Source of the DNA: Betaproteobacteria bacterium
Lineage (GTDB): Bacteria; Pseudomonadota; Gammaproteobacteria; Burkholderiales; Thiobacillaceae
Reading direction: 5' to 3'
NCBI GenBank assembly: GCA_007280375.1
Contig: QYQG01000048.1
Span: forward strand, 1 to 36,756
Length of the DNA stretch: 36,756 nt
Shown: one piece after another, positions 1 to 8,611 of the stretch
Numbering within the stretch: the first letter of the stretch is position 1
How the letters are laid out: each line of letters starts with the position of its first letter
The notes under the pieces: generated by a model
What the model saw: the letters and a program-made list of their open reading frames with translations, nothing else
What the model was told of the DNA's origin: nothing
Database searches by the model: none
Program-made: the position numbers and the translations under genes

Positions 1-160
1 AAAATCAGGAAATTGCCCGAAAACAAGGCAAAAACATGCGAAATACGTGGTTTTTAGGCGTTTGCCATGAAAAGTCTCGCATTAAATTCAATGTATTAGC
101 CAGCGCCAGTTTGGGCGGGGGTTATGCAGATGTTCCTTTACCAGCGGCAGTGCGGGGCGG

Positions 161-1318
161 GTGATGCTGGAGGTTGAGCCTTGTTTGCTGGTGGGTGAAC
201 AGTCTGGCGTGAGTTTGCGCGTAAGCGACAACGGCATTGGCATTGGGCAGGAGACATTAGCTAAATTGTTTCAGCCTTTTGCTCAGGCCGATGAAGCGAC
301 AGCACGTAAATTTGGTGGCACCGGATTAGGTCTGAGTATTAGTCAGCGCTTGGTCAAATTGATGGGCGGTGAAATCTCGGTTGTCAGCGCGCTGGACGAG
401 GGCTCTGAATTCACGGTGTTAATACCGCTTCATCTGGCGACACCGATGGTGGCGGCAGCGAACGATTCTAATCTGAATGGGATTCAAGTACTGTTTGTGT
501 CCCAAAATGAGCTGCTCTCAAAGGCGGTGAATGCCTATTGTGTAGCGGCCGGTGCAACGGTCAGTGTGTTGGCGGATTTAGCGGCGGCGCATCAGTCTGT
601 GCAGCAGAATAAATCGGGATTGCAGGTCGTTGTATTGGATGCGTCAGTAAAAGTGAGTGCCGGAGAGTTGGGTTTTGCGGCAGGTGTGGGCGTGGTACAT
701 TTGGTCCGGCGCGATGACGCAAGCCGCTCGAGTCACGAAATTCAAGTGCAAGAGCAGCCCTTGCTTTATCACGATTTGCTACACGGCGTTGCGCTTGCCT
801 GTGGACGCGAGGTGGATATTGCTGACCATCTCGCCACGGATGTGAGCGAAAACCTTGAGCCACAAGTGCCAACTACTGAGGCGGCAAGGCAAAATAATCA
901 ACTGATTTTGCTGGCGGAAGATAATGAAATTAACCGCGAATTGATGCAGGAACAATTGCGCCTGTTGGGTTACGCTTCGGAAGTTGCCGTAGATGGCATC
1001 GAAGCGTTGAAGATGTGGCGCACGGGAGATTATGCGTTGCTGCTGACGGATTGTCACATGCCAAATATGGATGGATTTGAGCTGGCAACAGCCATTCGTC
1101 GCGAGGAATTAACCGGTATCCGCCTGCCTGTTATTGCAGTGACCGCTAATGCGATGGGCAGCGAGTCGCAGCGCTGTCTGGATCATGGTATGGATGATTT
1201 TTTATCTAAACCCCTGCGGATGGCGGAGCTGGATGCAATGCTGAATCGTTGGCTGCCGCAGCCAGATCGATTAAGGAAGGGTAATCCCCCTCATGCACAC
1301 ACGGAGCACGCTGGTTAA
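161..1318 (+). CDS. hybrid sensor histidine kinase, C-terminal part (HATPase + receiver)
   Basis: The product carries the second half of a histidine-kinase ATP-binding domain, with DNGIGIG (N/G1 region), KFGGTGLGLSI (G2) and GSEF near residues 24-85. A degenerate linker or pseudo-receiver follows, then a full receiver domain at about 247-365 with the acidic pair in LLAEDNE, the phospho-acceptor Asp in LLTDCHMPNMDG, and a Lys in FLSKP. It would autophosphorylate and pass phosphate to its own receiver; input and output are unknown. The dimerisation His and N-box lie upstream and are not in this frame: the frame is closed by TAA at 83-85, while frame +3 is open from base 3 to TGA at 162-164. The listed ATG is therefore unlikely to be the native start. 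The gene is visibly AT-richer than glnD just downstream. Family assignment is confident; intactness is doubtful. Confidence 0.8.
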   Translation: MMLEVEPCLLVGEQSGVSLRVSDNGIGIGQETLAKLFQPFAQADEATARKFGGTGLGLSISQRLVKLMGGEISVVSALDEGSEFTVLIPLHLATPMVAAANDSNLNGIQVLFVSQNELLSKAVNAYCVAAGATVSVLADLAAAHQSVQQNKSGLQVVVLDASVKVSAGELGFAAGVGVVHLVRRDDASRSSHEIQVQEQPLLYHDLLHGVALACGREVDIADHLATDVSENLEPQVPTTEAARQNNQLILLAEDNEINRELMQEQLRLLGYASEVAVDGIEALKMWRTGDYALLLTDCHMPNMDGFELATAIRREELTGIRLPVIAVTANAMGSESQRCLDHGMDDFLSKPLRMAELDAMLNRWLPQPDRLRKGNPPHAHTEHAG

Positions 1319-1321
1319 AGC

Positions 1322-3925
1322 ATGTGTTACCCCGTGCGACCCCTTGCCACAATGACGCTACCTGACCTTAAGCAAATTGCCCTCTGGCGCGAGCAGTATC
1401 AGCAACAGCGCGCGACCGCCATTGACGCCTATCTGGCACGCCCCCGCGTCGCGCCCTTGCTGGCGGCCTTGACGACGGCGGTCGATGCATTGCTGCACGA
1501 GGTCTGGGCGGCATTCGACCTCCCACCGACGGCTGCCCTCGTGGCGGTCGGGGGTTATGGCCGTAGCGAGCAGTTTCCACAGTCGGATGTCGATCTCCTT
1601 ATCCTCATCAAAGACGACCTACCCGAGGCGGATCTGGCACGCTTTGAGCCGCTGATCGGGGTCTTTTGGGATTGCGGCCTGCCGGTCGGCCATAGCGTGC
1701 GGCGTCTGCACGAATGCCTCAGCGAGGCGACGAATGACCTCACCATCCAGACCAATCTATTGGAGGCACGACACCTGTGCGGCGATGCGGCGTTGACCCG
1801 TCAACTGGCCCACGCGCTCCACGCGCACCTTGACCCACACGCCTTTTTGCAGGGAAAACAGCGCGAACAAGCGCAGCGCCACGGGCGTTTTTCGGACCGT
1901 GCCTTGTCGTTGGAACCCAATCTCAAAGAGAGTCCCGGGGGACTACGCGATCTGCACATGCTGGGATGGGTGGCGCGGGCGTGTGGCATTGCGCTTGATG
2001 AGGGCGGGCGGCGGACTAAAGCCCGCCCTACCGCACAGCCCACATGGCTTTTGGCCCCCGACGAGGCCCGCGCGCTCCGGCGCCAGCGCCAGTTTCTCTC
2101 GCATCTGCGCATCCGTCTGCACCTTGCCGCGCGGCGGCGCGAGGAACGGCTGTTGTTTGAGTTTCAAGAACGCATCGCGGCGGAGATGGGGTTCACGGCC
2201 ACCCCGACCCGCCGCGCCTCCGAACGGCTGATGCAGGGTTTTTACCGGAGCGCCCGCGCCATCTCCTTGGCCAACGAGATCCTCTTGGGCGAGATGGAGG
2301 CGCGCATCAGCGGACAAACGCCGACGCACCTGTTCGCGCATTTGTTCGATATCGCCGATGCCACGGCCTTTGCCACCGACCCCGCCGCCCTCTTGGGCAG
2401 TTTCCAAGCCCTGCAAAACCACCCCGAATGTGGCGGCTTTACACCCCGCGCCTTGCGTCTCCTCAGCCACGCCGCGCCGCGTATCGATGCCGCCTTCCGC
2501 CGCGACCCGGCCCGTCAGGCGCAATTTCTCGCCATCTTGAACGAACCGCGTGGCGTGACCTTGGCCGTGCGCCTGTTGCATCGCTTAGGCCTGCTCAACC
2601 GTTATATCCCCAGTTTCGCCCGCATTACCGGCCAGATGCAGCACGACCTCTATCATATCCATCCGGTCGATGAACATAGTCTGATGCTGCTGCGCAACCT
2701 GCGCCGCTTTGCCCTGCCCGAGTTTGCGCACGAGTTCCCGCTCGCATCGAACCTCATGCAGGACATGGCCGAGCCGGGCTGTCTCTACCTCGCCGCGCTC
2801 TTTCACGATATCGCCAAGGGGCGCGGTGGCGATCACTCCACCCTCGGCGCGGTCGTCGTGCGCCGTTTCTGCCGTGAACAACGCCTCCCCGCCGCCGCCA
2901 CGCAATTGCTGACTTGGCTGGTGCGTGAACACCTCGCCCTGTCCAATACCGCGCAAAAGAGCGACCTTTCTGACCCCGAGGTGATTGCCGCCTTTGCAGC
3001 CCGTTGCGGCGATGTCTCACACCTCAACGCGCTTTATCTCATCACCGTCGCCGACATCCGCGCTACCAATCCGGCCTTGTGGAGTGCGTGGAAAGACAAC
3101 CTGCTGAAAACGCTCTACCACGCCACCCGTGCGCATCTAGAAGGGCATGCCCTCCGCACCGACAAACAGGCCGAGGCGCGCGCCACACTCCGCCTCTATG
3201 GCTGGCCAGAGGGGGCCGAACGATTGCTATGGAACCGTCTCGACGAGGTCTGGTTCTTACGCTTTGATGCCGCCGCCATCGCGTGGCAAACGCGCGCGCT
3301 GCTCCCCGCCTTGCATAAAAAAACCGCACCCGAGACCCTCGTGCGTACCCGTCTCTCGCCCATCGGGGCGGGGGCGGACTGTCTGGTGTACACGCCCGAT
3401 CGCCCCGGTCTTTTTGCGCGCATCTGCGGCTTCTTTGCCGCCATGGGCTATTCTGTCTTAGAGGCGCGTATCCACACCACCCGTGACGGTCACGCCCTCG
3501 ACAGTTTTCTGGTCATGGACAGCGCCGACCATGACCCTGCGCAGACCGACTATCGTGCCGCGCTCCACTATATCGAATACGAATTGACGCAGACCTTAAA
3601 CCAAGGTGCTGACCCCACCCCGATCAATGGTCGTCTGACGCGACAACTACGCGCCTTCCCGCTTGCCCCGCAGGTCTCGTTGACGCGTAGCGAAGGGCGT
3701 CGTGATTTCGTCTTAAACCTCAGCGCAGGCGATCGGCCCGGTCTGCTCTACCGCATCGCACGCACACTCGCCGCCCACGATGCCAATGTCCGTAGCGCAC
3801 GCATCCACACCCTAGGCGGGCGGGCTGAAGATGTCTTTGTCGTCGAAGGCCCCACGCTCGATAACGCCGAGGCGCGTCTCGCCCTCGAACGCGCCTTGCT
3901 AGATGAGTTACAGATCGCCCTCTAG
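1322..3925 (+). CDS. glnD: bifunctional uridylyltransferase/uridylyl-removing enzyme GlnD
   Basis: GlnD senses glutamine and uridylylates or deuridylylates PII proteins (GlnB/GlnK), controlling glutamine synthetase and nitrogen regulation in the cytoplasm. The order of domains is canonical. The nucleotidyltransferase motif GGYGRSE with DVD lies at residues 77-91, and NLKESPGGLRD follows. The HD hydrolase motif LFHDIAKGRGGDHS is near 495, and two C-terminal ACT domains (DRPGLFARI and DRPGLLYRI) bind glutamine. Length of 867 aa is normal (about 850-900). The start is either ATG 1322 or ATG 1355 (MTLPDL); neither has a strong ribosome site. The gene stands alone, four bases after the kinase stop. 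An oddity is a REP-like palindrome translated in frame between the nucleotidyltransferase region and the following helical region (separate entry). The stop is TAG. Confidence 0.97.
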   Translation: MCYPVRPLATMTLPDLKQIALWREQYQQQRATAIDAYLARPRVAPLLAALTTAVDALLHEVWAAFDLPPTAALVAVGGYGRSEQFPQSDVDLLILIKDDLPEADLARFEPLIGVFWDCGLPVGHSVRRLHECLSEATNDLTIQTNLLEARHLCGDAALTRQLAHALHAHLDPHAFLQGKQREQAQRHGRFSDRALSLEPNLKESPGGLRDLHMLGWVARACGIALDEGGRRTKARPTAQPTWLLAPDEARALRRQRQFLSHLRIRLHLAARRREERLLFEFQERIAAEMGFTATPTRRASERLMQGFYRSARAISLANEILLGEMEARISGQTPTHLFAHLFDIADATAFATDPAALLGSFQALQNHPECGGFTPRALRLLSHAAPRIDAAFRRDPARQAQFLAILNEPRGVTLAVRLLHRLGLLNRYIPSFARITGQMQHDLYHIHPVDEHSLMLLRNLRRFALPEFAHEFPLASNLMQDMAEPGCLYLAALFHDIAKGRGGDHSTLGAVVVRRFCREQRLPAAATQLLTWLVREHLALSNTAQKSDLSDPEVIAAFAARCGDVSHLNALYLITVADIRATNPALWSAWKDNLLKTLYHATRAHLEGHALRTDKQAEARATLRLYGWPEGAERLLWNRLDEVWFLRFDAAAIAWQTRALLPALHKKTAPETLVRTRLSPIGAGADCLVYTPDRPGLFARICGFFAAMGYSVLEARIHTTRDGHALDSFLVMDSADHDPAQTDYRAALHYIEYELTQTLNQGADPTPINGRLTRQLRAFPLAPQVSLTRSEGRRDFVLNLSAGDRPGLLYRIARTLAAHDANVRSARIHTLGGRAEDVFVVEGPTLDNAEARLALERALLDELQIAL
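2002..2031. repeat. REP-like palindrome inside glnD
   Basis: GGGCGGGC and GCCCGCCC form a perfect 8-bp inverted repeat around an 11-base spacer containing ACTAAA, followed by TACC. The form resembles short interspersed palindromes (GTAGGGCGGGCTTTAG type) known from many gammaproteobacteria. It is read in frame as EGGRRTKARPTAQ within GlnD, in a loop that varies in length in the family. That it is an inserted repeat is inferred from its form and position. Confidence 0.55.
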
Positions 3926-3952
3926 CACTGCCCTTTATGATTTAGGGTGGAA

Positions 3953-4000
3953 CGCGAGCCTCTTGCCCGCCAGCGGGCTGGAAACCCGCGCTCCAAGGCT
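3953..4000. repeat. REP-like palindromic sequence between convergent glnD and MTI phosphorylase genes
   Basis: The 83-bp gap between the two convergent genes holds GCCCGCCAGCGGGC and a segment that reads on the minus strand as GGAGCGCGGGTTTCCAGCCC, a form typical of REP elements. It could also serve as a folded 3' end for both transcripts; no clear U-run is present, so it is not called a terminator. Confidence 0.5.
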
Positions 4001-4008
4001 AGCGCCTT

Positions 4009-4752
4009 CTACGCCACTTGGCGGATGATCTCGGCTAAGACCGTAGGCAACCGCGCTACGAGATCGGTTTGCACCGTCGTAATCGCGTCCATGCTGATCG
4101 CGTCTTGGCCATTGCGCCCGGCCGCCCAGTTCACGCTGGCGGCGATCGTGGCGTAACACAGGCCGAGTTCATGGGCGAGATAGGCCTCCGGCATCCCCGT
4201 CATGCCCACCATATCCACGCCATCGCGCGCCATGCGTTCGACCTCAGCGGGGGTCTCTAGGCGCGGGCCTTGCGTCGCGCCATAGGTCCCCGTAGGCAGG
4301 AAACGCTCGCCCACGGTCGCCAACGCAGACAGACACTGGGCACGCAGTTCATGACAATACGGGTGCGAAAAATCTAGATGTACGACCGGCGCATCGCCCC
4401 CGTATTCGGCATAGGTCATCTCGCGCCCCCAGGTGTAGTCGATCACCTGATCCGGCACGGCAAACATCCCGGGGAGAAAATCGGCGTGGATGCCGCCCAC
4501 CGTGGCGATGGCCAAGACCTGATCGACCCCCGCCTGTTGCAAGGCCCACAGGTTGGCGCGGTAGTTGATACGGTGCGGGGGGAGGGTGTGACCATGACCG
4601 TGGCGCGCCAAAAAGACCACCGGCGCATCGGCCAGACGGCCAAAGACCAAGGCCGCCGAGGGCGCGCCATAGGGCGTGCGCACCACCTCGCGCCGCTCTA
4701 TCGTCAAACCCGGAAACTGCGCCAACCCCGAACCGCCAATAATCCCCAACAT
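4009..4752 (-). CDS. S-methyl-5'-thioinosine phosphorylase (MTAP/PNP family)
   Basis: This is a nucleoside phosphorylase of the MTAP/PNP group. It starts MLGIIGGSGL and shows the phosphate-binding RHGHGH, ATVGGI, YGATQGPRLETPAE and MVGMTGMPEA motifs; 247 aa is the usual size. MTGMPEA rather than the MTT/MTS form of true MTA phosphorylase resembles the Pseudomonas methylthioinosine phosphorylase subgroup, which converts methylthioinosine and phosphate to hypoxanthine and methylthioribose-1-phosphate. The adjacent hypoxanthine phosphoribosyltransferase, 2 bp upstream and probably co-transcribed, would use the hypoxanthine, which supports that substrate. An MTA or guanosine/inosine phosphorylase is the alternative. 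The ribosome site AGGAG precedes the ATG. Confidence 0.88.
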   Translation of the reverse strand: MLGIIGGSGLAQFPGLTIERREVVRTPYGAPSAALVFGRLADAPVVFLARHGHGHTLPPHRINYRANLWALQQAGVDQVLAIATVGGIHADFLPGMFAVPDQVIDYTWGREMTYAEYGGDAPVVHLDFSHPYCHELRAQCLSALATVGERFLPTGTYGATQGPRLETPAEVERMARDGVDMVGMTGMPEAYLAHELGLCYATIAASVNWAAGRNGQDAISMDAITTVQTDLVARLPTVLAEIIRQVA

Positions 4753-4754
4753 CG

Positions 4755-5300
4755 TTAATCTCCTTTGATGGCATAGATGCCGGGTAGGTTACGCCACAGG
4801 CCATAGGCATCCATGCCCATGCCAAAGACATAACGATCCGGCACCGTTAAACCCACAAAATCCGCCCGCACGGGTTTCGCGTGCGCCAAGGCCTTCTCGG
4901 CCAAGACCGCGATCCACACCTCCGCCGCACCCATCTCCAACAACTTTGCACGGATCGCCGCTAAGGTGATGCCCTCATCGAGGATGTCGTCCAAGACCAA
5001 GATCGAACGCCCCTCCACGGCCTTATGCGGTAAGGCGCACCAGTTAATCCCGCTGCCCACCGTCGTATCACGATAGCGCGTGGCGTGCAGATAATCGCAA
5101 TCGAGCGGAAACGCCAAGCGCGGCAACAACTGCCCCGCGAAGACCACGCCACCGTTCATCACCGTCAGCACCAAAGGCAGACGATCAGCCAGCAGCGCCG
5201 TAATCTCACTCGCCACCCTATCGAAGGCCAGGGCGATCTCATGCTCGCCAAAGAGTAGATCGCTGTTATTAAACAAGGCCCAGGCATCGCGCGTATTCAT
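4755..5300 (-). CDS. hpt: hypoxanthine-guanine phosphoribosyltransferase
   Basis: A type I phosphoribosyltransferase with the PRPP-binding loop ILVLDDILDEGIT at about residues 98-110, a VMNGGVVFAG dipeptide loop near 47-56, and YVFGMGMD toward the C-terminus where the base is bound. The 181-aa length matches bacterial Hpt. It converts hypoxanthine or guanine plus PRPP to IMP or GMP in the cytosol. Its ATG directly abuts the stop of rlmB upstream (no bases between), and the MTI phosphorylase gene starts 2 bp after its stop, so the three are probably one transcript. The IMP made can be used by PurA, encoded about 3.5 kb away. Confidence 0.93.
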   Translation of the reverse strand: MNTRDAWALFNNSDLLFGEHEIALAFDRVASEITALLADRLPLVLTVMNGGVVFAGQLLPRLAFPLDCDYLHATRYRDTTVGSGINWCALPHKAVEGRSILVLDDILDEGITLAAIRAKLLEMGAAEVWIAVLAEKALAHAKPVRADFVGLTVPDRYVFGMGMDAYGLWRNLPGIYAIKGD

Positions 5301-6047
5301 CTAGCCCGCCTTGATCGCCCGCTGCCGACGCGCCTCGTACAGACACACCCCGGCCGAGACGGAGACATTGAGACTTTCGACCTGACCCTGCATGGGGATC
5401 TTCACCAAGAGATCGCAATGTTCGCGGGTCAGACGGCGCAGACCATCGCCCTCCGCGCCTAGGATGAGGGCCGTGGCCCCAGACAGGTCGGCAGCAAAGA
5501 TCTCCAGCGTGCCCTCAGCATCGGCACCGACGATGAGGATGCCGTGTTCTTTCATCTCGCGCAGGCTACGCGCTAGATTGGTGACCGATAGAAAGGGGAT
5601 GCAATCGGCCGCGCCCGACGCGGCCTTGATCGCCACGGCGGTGAGACTAGCCGAACGATCTTTCGGCGCGATCACCGCGTGCGCACCGAAGGCCTCCGCG
5701 CTACGCAGACACGCGCCTAGGTTATGCGGATCAGTCACCCCGTCGAGGACCAAAAACAGGGGCGGCTCGGTCGTTGTATCCAAGACCTCCGCTAGGTTCA
5801 AGGCCAATTTAACCGGCTCAGCCAAGGCGATCACGCCCTGATTGCGTTTCGCCAGATCCGGCGCCATCTCGGTGAGACGCGCAGCGTCGGTGAGCACCAC
5901 ACGCACCCCCGAGTTTGCCGCCATTTGCACCAAGTCCTGCATCCGTTTATCGCGCCTATCCTTGTCCAGATAGAGTGTCTGGATGCTCTTGGGATGATGC
6001 CGCACCCGCGACCCCACCGCATGAAAGCCATGCAACACTTGTTTCAT
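5301..6047 (-). CDS. rlmB: 23S rRNA (guanosine-2'-O-)-methyltransferase RlmB
   Basis: A SPOUT-class methyltransferase that modifies G2251 in the 23S rRNA P loop. It has an N-terminal substrate-binding domain (MKQVLHGFHAV) and the knotted catalytic domain with LDGVTDPHNLGACLRSAEAFG, ALILGAEGDGLRRLT and the final SLNVSVSAGVCLYEARRQR. I place the start at ATG 6047, giving 248 aa as is usual. It has GAGG upstream, whereas the track's 32-residue extension is encoded by a REP-type palindrome and resembles nothing in the family. It lies downstream of rnr as in Escherichia coli and is followed directly by hpt. Stop TAG. Confidence 0.95.
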   Translation of the reverse strand: MKQVLHGFHAVGSRVRHHPKSIQTLYLDKDRRDKRMQDLVQMAANSGVRVVLTDAARLTEMAPDLAKRNQGVIALAEPVKLALNLAEVLDTTTEPPLFLVLDGVTDPHNLGACLRSAEAFGAHAVIAPKDRSASLTAVAIKAASGAADCIPFLSVTNLARSLREMKEHGILIVGADAEGTLEIFAADLSGATALILGAEGDGLRRLTREHCDLLVKIPMQGQVESLNVSVSAGVCLYEARRQRAIKAG

Positions 6048-6069
6048 CTTAATCCTCGCCTGCGTCAGC

Positions 6070-6136
6070 GTAGGAGCGGGCTTGCCCGCGAATGGGGTGC
6101 GTTGCGATAGAGACCGTTTCGCGGACAAGGCCGCGA
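6070..6136. repeat. REP-like doublet between rnr and rlmB
   Basis: GTAGGAGCGGGCTTGCCCGC opens the element, with the palindrome CGGGCTTGCCCG. A second, related arm with GCGGACAAGGCCGC lies about 30 bp on in the same gap. The first 23 bp (6070-6092) recur exactly, in the opposite orientation, at 13867-13889. This is the classical appearance of a REP sequence, and it sits in the 123-bp rnr-rlmB spacer, where it may affect mRNA decay. Confidence 0.8.
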
Positions 6137-6170
6137 ACAACAAGACGATTAACGGCTGGATTTAGGTTCA

Positions 6171-8567
6171 TCAAGATTTCGCCTTCGCCGCCTTGGGCGA
6201 GGCCTTTGTAGACGCCTTCGCCGCCGCCGGTTTGGTTGCCGGTTTGGTTGCCGGTTTCTTGGCCGTGGCCGCCTTAGGTTTCGATGGCGTAGATTCCGCT
6301 ATCTTTTCCACCGGCTCGGTCACCAAGGTAAAGTCGATCTTCGCTGTGTCGAGGTCGACGCGCACCACCTTGATCCGCACCTTGTCGCCCAAACGGTAAC
6401 GCGTCGCCGTGCGTTCGCCCAGCATCTGATGCCGTGCCGCGTCGAAGTGGAAATAGTCCGTGCCCAGTTCAGAGACATGCACCAGACCCTCGACGAAGAC
6501 CTCGGTCAAGGAGACAAAGATGCCAAAGCTGGTCACGCCGCTGATCACGCCGTCGTATTCAAAACCGAGGTGATCTTGCATGTAGAAGCACTTCAGCCAC
6601 GCCGTCACATCGCGCGAGGCCTCGTCGGCACGCCGCTCGTTGCCGGAACAATGCACGCCAATCGCCTCCCACGAACCGGGTTTATAGTGCGTGCCAGCCA
6701 AGCCCGCCTTGATCGCCCGATGCACCAGCAAATCCGGATAACGGCGGATCGGCGAGGTGAAGTGGGTGTAGGACTCGTAGGCCAGACCAAAGTGACCGAC
6801 ATTCTCCGGGCTGTACACGGCCTGATGCAAGGAGCGCAACATCACCGTTTGCAACAACTGCTCGTCCGGACGACCTTTGACCTTAGACAGCAAGGTCGCG
6901 TAGTCCTTGGCGTGCGGCTCATCACCGCCGCCCAGATGCAGACCGAACTCGGCCAAGAAGGCGTGCAATTTCTCCAGCTTGATCTGGGTCGGGCCTTCGT
7001 GGACGCGGTACAGCGTCGCGTGTTTCTTCTTTTGCAAAAACTCCGAGGCGCAGACATTGGCCGCCAACATGCATTCTTCGATCATCTTATGCGCGTCATT
7101 GCGCGAGGTCGGCACGATGCGCTCGATCTTGCCCGCGTCGTTAAAGACCATCTTCGTTTCCAAGGTCTCAAACTCGATCGCGCCGCGCTCGCCACGGGCC
7201 TTCAAGAGCAGCTTGAACAAGGTATGCAGATTTTGCAGATCGGGCAACAGGGTCGTCTTGTCGGCCGGCATCTGGCTGGTATCAGAGAGCCAATCCCAGA
7301 CCTGGTTGTAGGTCAGCCGCGCCTTAGAGTGCATGACCGCCGGGTAGAAACGATGTTTCTTGATCCGCCCGGCGCTGGTGATCTCCATCTCGCACACCAT
7401 ACACAGCCGATCAACCGCCGGGTTGAGCGAACACAGACCGTTGGACAACTCCTCCGGCAACATCGGGATAACGCGGCGCGGGAAATAGACCGAGGTGCTG
7501 CGGTTATACGCCTCAGCGTCCAACGGCGCACCGGGACGCACATACTGCGAGACATCGGCGATCGCCACGAAGAGCCGGAAACCGCGGCCTTCGGGGGTGC
7601 AATAAACGGCATCGTCAAAGTCGCGCGCGTCCTCGCCGTCGATGGTCACCAAGGGCAAGGCGCGCACATCTTCACGCGTGAGTCCCTCGGGGGTCTGGCC
7701 CAAGTCGGCCGCGCTCACGGTCGTGGGTAGCTGCTTCGCCTCCTTAGCGACCGCCGGCGGAAATTCAAACGGCAGACTGTGTTTACGCAAGGCGATCTCG
7801 ATCTCCATGCCCGAGTCGGCATAGCCACCTAAGACCTCGTGGATACGACCGATGCAGGGTGTGTGTTTGCTGGGGAACTCGACGATCTCGACCATCACCA
7901 CCTGACCAAAGACGGCATGACCCTCGTTGCCCTTGGGCACGACGATGTCTTGGTTGATGCGCGGGTTCTCGGCGATCACCCACTGGTGGCCATGTTCGAT
8001 ATAGAAACGGCCGACGACGGGCTTGGTATGGGCGCGTTCCAAGACCTCGATGATCTTGCCCTCGCGCCGTCCGCGATGATCCGCGCCATGCTCCCGCGCC
8101 ATGACGCGGTCGCCATGCAAGACCTGATGCATCTCTTTTTCGGAGAGACGCAGGTCACCCGAGGCATCGTCCGGGATGAAGAAACCAAAGCCATCCGGAT
8201 GGCCATCGACACGCCCCGCGCGCGCCTCGATCTTCTGCGGCAGACAGAGCAGGCCACGGCGGTTAAACATCAACTGCCCATCGCGATTCATCGCGTGCAG
8301 GCGACGACGGAACGACTCCTCCTCATGCGCCTCCATGCCCAATTGCTGGGCAAAGGCATCCGCCTCCACCGGCTCACCGGCCTGCTCAAGGAGGCTGAGG
8401 AGGAATTCCCGGCTCGGCATCGGGTCGTCATATTTTGCGCGCTCGCGCTCCAGATGCGGGTCTTGCCAGCGCAAGGCGGTCTTTTGGCCACGACCACGCG
8501 GCTTCGGACGGCTCGCCGTGGAGGGTGTCTCAGCCGCAGTATCGGCCATTGTTTTCTTCTTTGTCAT
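6171..8567 (-). CDS. rnr: ribonuclease R
   Basis: RNase R is a 3'-5' exoribonuclease that degrades structured RNA and takes part in ribosome quality control. Visible parts are a winged-helix N-terminal region, two cold-shock OB folds, the RNB catalytic domain with TIDGEDARDFDDAV (Mg-binding Asp cluster), HFTSPIRRYPDL, and an S1 domain (DGVISGVTSFGIFV) followed by a Lys/Ala/Pro-rich tail of about 45 residues. I use ATG 8567 (MTKKKTMAD; 798 aa). The longer track start would read through the region immediately upstream, which holds the tRNA-Leu promoter on the other strand. Its neighbour rlmB lies downstream as in E. coli; nsrR, which precedes rnr there, is absent. Confidence 0.96.
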   Translation of the reverse strand: MTKKKTMADTAAETPSTASRPKPRGRGQKTALRWQDPHLERERAKYDDPMPSREFLLSLLEQAGEPVEADAFAQQLGMEAHEEESFRRRLHAMNRDGQLMFNRRGLLCLPQKIEARAGRVDGHPDGFGFFIPDDASGDLRLSEKEMHQVLHGDRVMAREHGADHRGRREGKIIEVLERAHTKPVVGRFYIEHGHQWVIAENPRINQDIVVPKGNEGHAVFGQVVMVEIVEFPSKHTPCIGRIHEVLGGYADSGMEIEIALRKHSLPFEFPPAVAKEAKQLPTTVSAADLGQTPEGLTREDVRALPLVTIDGEDARDFDDAVYCTPEGRGFRLFVAIADVSQYVRPGAPLDAEAYNRSTSVYFPRRVIPMLPEELSNGLCSLNPAVDRLCMVCEMEITSAGRIKKHRFYPAVMHSKARLTYNQVWDWLSDTSQMPADKTTLLPDLQNLHTLFKLLLKARGERGAIEFETLETKMVFNDAGKIERIVPTSRNDAHKMIEECMLAANVCASEFLQKKKHATLYRVHEGPTQIKLEKLHAFLAEFGLHLGGGDEPHAKDYATLLSKVKGRPDEQLLQTVMLRSLHQAVYSPENVGHFGLAYESYTHFTSPIRRYPDLLVHRAIKAGLAGTHYKPGSWEAIGVHCSGNERRADEASRDVTAWLKCFYMQDHLGFEYDGVISGVTSFGIFVSLTEVFVEGLVHVSELGTDYFHFDAARHQMLGERTATRYRLGDKVRIKVVRVDLDTAKIDFTLVTEPVEKIAESTPSKPKAATAKKPATKPATKPAAAKASTKASPKAAKAKS

Positions 8568-8596
8568 TGACAGGTTCCAGATAAATTCATTAAAAT
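8567..8596 (+). promoter_or_regulatory. sigma-70 promoter of tRNA-Leu
   Basis: A perfect -35 hexamer TTGACA (8567-8572), an 18-bp spacer and TAAAAT (8591-8596, five of six matches) lie 15 bp before the mature tRNA 5' end, so transcription would begin about 8603. The -35 box overlaps the rnr start codon on the opposite strand by one base. Confidence 0.75.
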
Positions 8597-8611
8597 TGCC
8601 GCTTCCTGAAT

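Noticed and set aside
6429-7730. 433-aa plus-strand ORF
   Set aside because: It lies wholly opposite rnr, whose frame shows clear RNase R motifs. High GC content keeps antisense frames open.
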